From positions 1 to 27,279 of the forward strand of contig RPFO01000626.1 of NCBI GenBank assembly GCA_009746045.1: 27,279 bases of DNA, written 5' to 3'. This DNA is from Mesostigma viride (lineage: Eukaryota; Streptophyta; Mesostigmatophyceae; Mesostigmatales; Mesostigmataceae). Below, one piece after another: positions 23,600 through 27,279 of the stretch; within the stretch, counting starts at the first letter, position 1; the number at the start of each line of letters is the position of its first letter. The translations under genes were made by a program, and so were the position numbers. The notes under the pieces were generated by a model. It ran no database searches, was not told where the DNA came from, and saw only the letters and a list, made by a program, of their open reading frames with translations.

Positions 23600-24564
23600 T
23601 CACCCGCTCCACAGGAGCATGGCCACCTCCCCGTCCTCCCCGGGGATCGCATTGCCGCCCGTGACGGTGGCCGGGGCGCTCCACGATACTACGCTGGACC
23701 CGCGCATCTTCACGAGCTCCAGGCTCTCGTCGTTTGCGATGCGGAACCCGTAACGCACCGTCACCGGCTGCGTGTACATCTCCCGCCACCCGTACAGCAG
23801 CGTGTTCGTAATGTTGGTGGTAACGGCCGCCCCGATCACGCGCACGTCGTCGTACCATATGGACCAGTTCTCGCGGTTACCGTTGTGCAGTTGGAGAGTG
23901 GGCGTCCCCACCGTGCTGGACACCGCCGAGAAGATGGATGCGCCGTCCTTGTACACGGTCAACCCCCGCCCGTCTGTCTGGTGATGGCCAGGTGGAAGGG
24001 GTCCGCGTTCATCCCGGTCACACTCGTCACGTTTTCCTGCGATCCGTCGTGGACCACTAGACTGCCCGAGCTATACACGTACACTTGGATGCTCCCGTAC
24101 TCCAACAGCTTCTTATTGGCCCCCGAGGTGGCCAGGGTCTGCTGGGGGATCACCCGCACGCACACCGTGAAGGCGGGGGTGGGCATGTCGGTCACCTGCG
24201 CCGGGGTGGTGGTGGTCACCTTCAGCACGCCGTCCGCCACCGTCCCGCCCGTGAATTGCTTCGACCCCGACTCGCTGGCTCGCGACTCGGTGAACTCCCA
24301 GCGGTACGTGTCCGCCCCGCTGGACAGAGAGGACAGGGGCACCCCCGTCCCCGTCCAAGGCGCGCACCGCTCCTCCGGGGGGATCGTGCGAGACAGAGAC
24401 AGCCGCCCGTTCTCCACGCGCCACTCGCCCCACGCCGACGTCCCGAGCTCCACGGACCCCCCCTCGGCGGGCTGGAGCACCACGTTGCGTCTCGAACTCA
24501 GCACCAGGTCCTTGCCCGACAGGCCCGTCACCTCGCTCGTCTGCACCAGGTGGAGTCGCTGCAT
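23600..24564 (-). CDS. LamG/concanavalin-like structural protein, one frameshift
   Basis: The start is the ATG at 24564 (MQRLHLVQTSEVTGLSGKDL). The first ~60 residues look like short beta repeats as in virion fibre proteins (VLSSRRNVVLQPAEGGSVEL). Residues about 128-260 resemble a LamG-like jelly-roll: FTVCVRVIPQ, IQVYVYSSGSLVVHDG, DPFHLAITRQ, then across the break LTVYKDGASIF, NRENWSIWYDDVRVIG. 'H.AIT....G...VYKDG' is the signature strand pair of this fold. These domains bind sugars or proteins, so a surface or attachment role is plausible but unproven. The frame is lost at five C (plus strand 23963-23967); one added base joins it, about 321 residues in all. Confidence 0.6.
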
Positions 24565-24575
24565 GCTTCTCCTTT

Positions 24576-25252
24576 CTACATAGGGTGAGAGGTTTTTATG
24601 TAGTTCCGGGCGCACAGGAGCAGCTCCTTGTACGCGGGGGGCAGCAGACTCGAGCACCGCGCGCACGGGTTCCACAGCTCCATGAACACGTCGTACACGT
24701 CGATGTCGTGAGGGCACGCGAGCGTGCGGATGCGCGTCATGTCCGACGTGCCCACCGCCCTCCGGTCCGCACGGTACACCAGCAGCAGGCGGTTGTGACG
24801 GGGGGAGGCCGACAGCTCGCCGATCCCGTGCAGCACGCGGTTCAGCTCGCAAGATGTCACCGCGCCCACGTACGGCGCGTCCACGTACAGGGTGGGCCCC
24901 TGCAGCTCCCCGTCCGTCTTGCGCTCCAGGTACCTCATCAGGTGTCTCGTCAGCTCCGGCTCGTTCTCGTCCCACCGCTTGGCCCGGGCCCGCTCCGCCA
25001 GTCGCCTCACCTCCTCCTTGGTCTGCAGCGACTCCGCGTACACGCGGAACCACCCGGTCGAGCGCACCTCGCGCATCAGCTCGTCGTGTCGCCTCAAGAA
25101 CTCCCACCCCGTCATGTCCGCCCTGTCCCCCTCCCCGTCCGCGCGCGGAGAGGGCGGGGGGCCAGGGCCAGCGCGGTCAGGGCCGCCAGGGGGGGGAGGG
25201 ACGACCGGGGGCTGTCCCACTCGTCGTACTCGGGCAAATCGTCCGTGTCCAT
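24576..25252 (-). CDS. Hypothetical protein, one frameshift near N-terminus
   Basis: The ATG at 25252 starts MDTDDLPEYDEWDSPRSS, just below the divergent promoter. The frame is lost in a run of eight G (plus strand 25189-25196); with one more base it continues into a Pro/Asp-rich linker and MTGWEFLRRHDELMREVRST. The main domain includes helices (KEEVRRLAERARAKRWDENE), then LYVDAPYVGAVTSCELNRVL and a C-terminal CARCSSLLPPAYKELLLCAR. If the start were the internal ATG at 25115 no frameshift would be needed, but the upstream region would then be empty. About 226 residues. No family recognised. Confidence 0.55.
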
Positions 25253-25282
25253 AATTAACCTCACCTAGCCTATATAGCAGGG
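25253..25282. promoter_or_regulatory. Divergent promoter with TATATA
   Basis: Only 30 bp separate the starts at 25252 (minus) and 25283 (plus). The spacer has TATATA at 25271-25276, seven bases before the methyltransferase ATG, and AATTAA beside the other start. It probably serves both genes with very short leaders. Confidence 0.4.
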
Positions 25283-26200
25283 ATGTCCGGAAAGGAGTGG
25301 AAGCACATAGACCTGTTCGCGGGAATGGGGGGCTTCAGTATGGGCCTCAAGCGCGTCCGCCCCGTCCGCACCGTGATGGCCGTCGAGATGAACTCGATGG
25401 CGTGCAAGATCTACGAGATACTCAACGGCGTCAAGCCCGTTTGTAAGAAGATCGAGGAGGTGAGGGACGAGGAGATACCCAAGGCGGACATACTGACGGG
25501 CGGATTCCCGTGTCAGAGTTTCAGCAACGCGGGGTTGCGCGCCGGGATGAAGGACAAGCGCACCAAGGGGATCTCCCACATCTTCCGTTTCATCCGCGTG
25601 GCCGACCCGCGCCACGTCATCCTCGAGAACGTGCCCGCCGTCATGGGATTCCCCGTGTTCAAGCGCATCCTGGCGCAGCTCCGGAAGATGGGCTACAACG
25701 TGGCGCACGCCGTCCTGGGCACGCACACGCACGCGGGGCTGCGGCAGAAGCGCAAACGAGTGTTCATCGTGGCCAGCAAGGGGGCGATCGCGAACTTCCC
25801 GCCGCCGGAAGTGAAGTCCCTCGCCAAGTTCGACTTTGCCAAGACAGCGCCCGAGAAGTACTACCTGGCGCCGGGCACCAGGATGTACGACGTCATGCAG
25901 GTGGCCACACCGGGGTCCTTCTGGCAGGCGAACTACAGCTTCGAGCCCAAGAATTCGGACGTCGCGTTCACCCAGCGGGCCTCCCAGGGGCCGCACAAGG
26001 GCGCGAGGCTGTACGTCCGCGACCGGAAGGGCGTGCGCTGGCTCACCGAGGAGGAGACGTTCGAGCTGCAGGGGATCCCCACGCGGCGGCTGGACAAGCT
26101 CAAGGCGGAGGTGGGCATGCAGACCATCTTCAAGGCGGTCGGAAACTCGGTGTCCCCCAAGCTCGTGGGGATAGTCGCCAAGAGTTTCGACAGCAAGTAG
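25283..26200 (+). CDS. DNA (cytosine-5) methyltransferase
   Basis: The 305-aa product is compact and has the full order of C5-MTase motifs. They are I DLFAGMGGFSMGL (10-22), IV GGFPCQSFSNAG with catalytic C77, VI LENV (114-117), VIII QKRKRVFIVA (155-164), then a short target-recognition region, IX LTEEETFELQGIP and X AVGNSVSP near the C-terminus. It transfers methyl from AdoMet to cytosine C5; the target site cannot be read from sequence. The length suits phage/chlorovirus-type restriction-modification or orphan enzymes rather than host maintenance enzymes. No restriction partner is seen beside it, so it may protect or mark viral DNA. Confidence 0.93.
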   Translation: MSGKEWKHIDLFAGMGGFSMGLKRVRPVRTVMAVEMNSMACKIYEILNGVKPVCKKIEEVRDEEIPKADILTGGFPCQSFSNAGLRAGMKDKRTKGISHIFRFIRVADPRHVILENVPAVMGFPVFKRILAQLRKMGYNVAHAVLGTHTHAGLRQKRKRVFIVASKGAIANFPPPEVKSLAKFDFAKTAPEKYYLAPGTRMYDVMQVATPGSFWQANYSFEPKNSDVAFTQRASQGPHKGARLYVRDRKGVRWLTEEETFELQGIPTRRLDKLKAEVGMQTIFKAVGNSVSPKLVGIVAKSFDSK

Positions 26201-26231
26201 CGCAGGATAATATGTGTGGTACGGGTATACG

Positions 26232-27279
26232 ATGACGCTCACACTGCGCGAGTTAAGAGAACAAGTGGAAGACATGGTGGACGCGGGGAAGGCGTGGAAG
26301 GCCTTGGGCAAGACGAAGACGCTCACGCCCTACCAGAAGAAGGTGGTGGGGCGTCTGCCCCAGATCCAGACGCTGCTGGCTTGGCTGGAGCGGCGCGTGA
26401 TGGACGAGGACGGGTACGCCGCGGTCGTGCACGGGCCCGGGGAGGGCGACGACGACGACGACGGGTACTACACCGGGGGCATTGTGGCAGGCGGACCTCC
26501 GTCGCCTACTGCTGGTGGGCCACCTACTGCTGGTGGGCCTCCGTCAAGACCCCCGACACCCACATGGAGACCCCCAACACCCACAAGCACACCCGCTGCG
26601 GCGGGAAGCACCCCATCGGCAGCTGGTACGGAAGGGGGTGGCACTCCCGATGGGGGGCTGGAAGTGGGAGCGGACGCCGCCGCCGGTCCGCCTGCAGCGG
26701 GGGGGGACATGGCAATGGGGGGAGATACTACGGGCGCGGCTGCCACCGGGAGTGGGAGCGACGGAGGTCGTCGCCTGGATGGCGCGGTCGTCGAAGAGGA
26801 TGAGGAGTATTATGATGCGGAGGAGATTGCCGCAGGGCTGATAGCCCCTCCAGCCGACGATCCGACCTTCCCCGGCGACCCTCGACCGACCCCGGTCGCT
26901 GATGGCGGCGACTCCGGCGATGCCGACTCCGTCTACGCGGACGCCGTAGGGGACGAGGAAGGAGATTTCGCGCGCAGGTTGATAGGCGGGCAGGGTGCTT
27001 CAACAGCAGCAGATACCGCGACTGGCGGTCAGGAGCCTCCCCCTCAGGAGCCGCCCCTCGCCACGACCATCCCAGGATACACGGGTAATGCTGAGGAACC
27101 TGTGACCGATGGACAGAAGCCACTTGACAAAAAGCACACCGAAGACGGTGACTTGGACGCCGCCAGTCGATTTTTGAACATGCTAAAAAGGCAGCGGCAC
27201 ACTTTGTTGGGGATTGCCCCAGTCCAGAGCTGGACGTTCGGAGCAGGTCCAAAAGCAGTGTTAGATGATGTCGAGAATG
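26232..27279 (+). CDS. Long disordered protein, 3' end outside window
   Basis: An ORF from the ATG at 26232 (MTLTLRELREQVEDMVDAGK) stays open to the right edge, about 349 codons. The N-terminal ~75 residues are helical (TPYQKKVVGRLPQIQTLLAW). A run of five Asp, then a Pro/Thr/Gly/Ala-rich region with repeats (SPTAGGPPTAGGPP) follow. Acidic segments come next (EEDEEYYDAEEIAAGLIAPP) and, near the edge, a more ordered part (AASRFLNMLKRQRHTLLGIA). Such disordered proteins are common among virion and scaffold proteins. No family recognised. The start is 31 nt after the methyltransferase stop, same strand. Confidence 0.6.
   Translation, partial: MTLTLRELREQVEDMVDAGKAWKALGKTKTLTPYQKKVVGRLPQIQTLLAWLERRVMDEDGYAAVVHGPGEGDDDDDGYYTGGIVAGGPPSPTAGGPPTAGGPPSRPPTPTWRPPTPTSTPAAAGSTPSAAGTEGGGTPDGGLEVGADAAAGPPAAGGDMAMGGDTTGAAATGSGSDGGRRLDGAVVEEDEEYYDAEEIAAGLIAPPADDPTFPGDPRPTPVADGGDSGDADSVYADAVGDEEGDFARRLIGGQGASTAADTATGGQEPPPQEPPLATTIPGYTGNAEEPVTDGQKPLDKKHTEDGDLDAASRFLNMLKRQRHTLLGIAPVQSWTFGAGPKAVLDDVEN

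Overview
The window is GC-rich and gene-dense. It reads as a large eukaryotic DNA virus (NCLDV, giant-virus type) or an integrated copy of one. The main support is a VLTF2-like late transcription factor with a CWWCC zinc motif, a gene resembling a conserved NCLDV family that may bind ssDNA, and an OTU protease. KilA-N/BRO-type proteins, an HNH-type nuclease, a C5 DNA methyltransferase and short spacers with ATGA overlaps add to it. I cannot name the virus or host from sequence alone. The high GC, and an intergenic region with a eukaryote-like promoter and a possible 5'UTR intron, would fit an algal or protist host or an endogenous copy, but that is inference.

Layout. 1-5 kb: an F-box protein (cut by the left edge), two small membrane or myristoylation-type proteins, a second F-box-like protein, a RING/TRAF zinc-finger protein and several unrecognised small or virion-like genes. 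5.1-6.7 kb: one conserved gene split by an 866-bp compound palindrome (three 206-bp palindromes and two 124-bp spacers) flanked by a 5-bp target duplication. 6.7-11.2 kb: HNH nuclease, a large AT-hook/Pro-rich protein, a zinc-ribbon protein, the VLTF2-like factor, a membrane-anchored protein and a small charged protein. 11.5-16.3 kb, all plus strand: KilA-N/BRO-like protein, OTU protease, cysteine desulfurase, two tandem DUF5763-like zinc proteins with unrelated C-termini, and one small protein. 16.3-17.7 kb: an unrecognised minus-strand gene.

17.7-20.67 kb has no convincing gene. A 79-bp tandem array lies on the left and a ~159-bp array on the right. Between them is a 323-bp inverted repeat around an AT-rich 169-bp loop. 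The two arrays appear to be related and inverted to each other. 20.7-27.3 kb: a KilA-N + PD-(D/E)XK + coiled-coil protein, a second KilA-N/BRO-like paralogue, an unrecognised gene, a LamG-like structural protein, another unrecognised gene, the C5 methyltransferase and a long disordered ORF running off the right edge.

Seven genes are broken at eight places. Each break would be repaired by one extra G or C in a G/C run. This one-directional pattern looks like homopolymer under-calling in the assembly rather than real decay, so I annotate these as single genes with frameshifts. The palindrome insertion is different in kind, because it carries a target duplication and diverged arms. Functionally, the window offers a ubiquitin toolkit (two F-box, RING/TRAF, OTU), late transcription, DNA modification and cleavage, sulfur mobilisation and virion proteins.
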